Assembly: GCA_963580285.1 (NCBI GenBank) | Contig: OY757011.1 | Coordinates: forward strand, 100,904,316-100,968,315 | Reading direction: 5' to 3' | Length of the DNA stretch: 64,000 bases | Origin: Lucinisca nassula | Taxonomy: Eukaryota > Mollusca > Bivalvia > Lucinida > Lucinidae | Shown: one piece after another, positions 63,078 to 64,000 of the stretch | Numbering within the stretch: position 1 is the first letter of the stretch | Layout: each line of letters opens with the position of its first letter | Notes under the pieces: model-generated | Told to the model about the DNA's origin: nothing | Databases searched by the model: none | The model's input: only the letters and a program-made list of their open reading frames with translations | Position numbers and translations under genes: made by a program

Positions 63078-64000
63078 TTATTATAGCCCCGCTTGAAAAG
63101 TGGGGCTATATTGGATTTGCCCTGTCATTCCGTAATTCTGTAATTCCGTAATTCTGTAATTCTGTAATTCCGTAATTCCGTTATTCCGTTATTTTTTCGT
63201 CACAGTTTTCCCCGAAACTAAGAGAGCTAGAAAACTAAAACTTTGTATACACGTGGACAATGGGTGCCTCCACGGACCTTACCGAAATTATGACCAAGGG
63301 CCCATAACTCTTGGAGTTATCTCCCCTGATAGGTTTTTTTAAATGAAAATGTTTGGTCACAGTTTTCTCAGGAACGAAAGAAGCTAGAAAGCTCAAACTT
63401 TGCATAAATGTGGACAATGGGTGGATATAGGGAGCTTACCAAAATAATGGCCAAGGGCCCATAACTGTTGGAGTTATCTCTCCTGATAGGTTTTTTAAAT
63501 AAATGAAAATATAGGTTTTTTTTAAATGAAAATGTTTGGTCACAGTTTTCTCAGGAACTAAAGAAGCTAGAAACCTCAAACTTTGCATAAATGTGGACAA
63601 TGGGTGGATATAGGGAGCTAACCAAAATAATGGCCGAGGGCCAGTGGGGCTATATTGGATTTGCCCTGTCATTCCGTTATTCTGTAATTCCGTAATTCTG
63701 TAATTCCGTAATTCCGTTATTCCGTTATTTTTTCGTCACAGTTTTCCCCGAAACTAAGAGAGCTAGAAAACTGAAACTTTGTATACATGTGGACAATGGG
63801 TGCCTCCACGGACCTTACCGAAATTATGACCAAGGGCCCATAACTCTTGGAGTTATCTCCCCTGATAGGTTTTTTTAAATGAAAATGTTTGGTCACAGTT
63901 TTCTCAGGAACGAAAGAAGCTAGAAAGCTCAAACTTTGCATAAATGTGGACAATGGGTGGATATAGGGAGCTTACCAAAATAATGGCCAAGGGCCCATAA
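63078..64000 (+). mobile_element. Helitron-like element with (ATTCCGTA)n, runs off the window
   Basis: Head ATAGCCCCGCTTGAAAAGTG with GGGGCTATATTGG, an ATTCCGTAATTCTG tract, then ~156-bp cores with TTTTCTCAGGAACGAAAG, CAAACTTTGCATAAATG and GGAGTTATCTCCCC. The part 63101-63460 is duplicated at 63645-64000, tract included. Confidence 0.8.

Noticed and set aside
62544..63086. 180-codon ORF with a 53-residue perfect repeat
   Set aside because: The unit is a 159-bp Helitron-like core; the frame stays open only because 159 is divisible by 3.
1..64000. CRISPR array, bacterial operon or phage-like module
   Set aside because: The tandem repeats have no unique equal-length spacers, and the gene content is eukaryotic with introns and SINEs/LINEs.

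Overview
This window is eukaryotic DNA, most likely from a marine bivalve mollusc. The reasons are pearl/CvE-like non-autonomous Helitrons with (GTCC)n tracts and ~160-bp core repeats, an animal-type mitochondrial gene split by large GT-AG introns, SINE tails of Nin-DC type, CR1 and Penelope-like retroelements, and a very high density of hairpin MITEs. No species can be named from the sequence alone.

One host gene is clear. Six exons on the + strand (29676-29804, 36742-36970, 40981-41174, 51746-51890, 56833-56957, 60132-60236) join with consistent phases into 309 codons of COX18, the Oxa1/YidC/Alb3-type insertase needed for cytochrome c oxidase assembly. The C-terminal exon(s) lie beyond the right edge. 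The gene covers more than 30 kb because its introns are packed with transposons. A second intact gene, at 16230-16820, is an intronless SGNH-hydrolase-like protein. It is followed 26 bases after its stop by a histone-type stem-loop and a purine-rich downstream element, an unusual 3' end for a non-histone gene.

Layout. 1-6.4 kb: MITE, minisatellite, (GT)n, a weak coiled-coil ORF, and Penelope-like RT copy A. Copy A is broken by a 1.75-unit tandem insert carrying two hammerhead ribozymes (retrozyme-like). 7-10.5 kb: decayed minus-strand OTU-domain/MULE-type transposase. 11-16 kb: Penelope-like copies B (+) and C (-) with a shared ~235-bp terminal module in six places. 16-17 kb: SGNH gene. 18-19.5 kb: deletion copy of the MULE 3' end holding a Tc1/mariner-type MITE whose empty site is visible at 7590. 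20-24 kb: foldback satellites and tRNA-derived SINEs. 25-26.8 kb: 5'-truncated CR1-like LINE. 27-29.6 kb: hairpin MITEs and Helitron-like core arrays. 29.7-60.2 kb: COX18 and its introns, including a Helitron-like nest 41.3-50.3 kb that is up to five elements deep. 60-64 kb: more SINEs, hairpins and two nested Helitron-like arrays, the last cut by the window edge.

Apart from COX18 and the SGNH gene, essentially all recognisable coding sequence is transposon-derived and broken. Nested insertions with target duplications give a relative order of events in several places.
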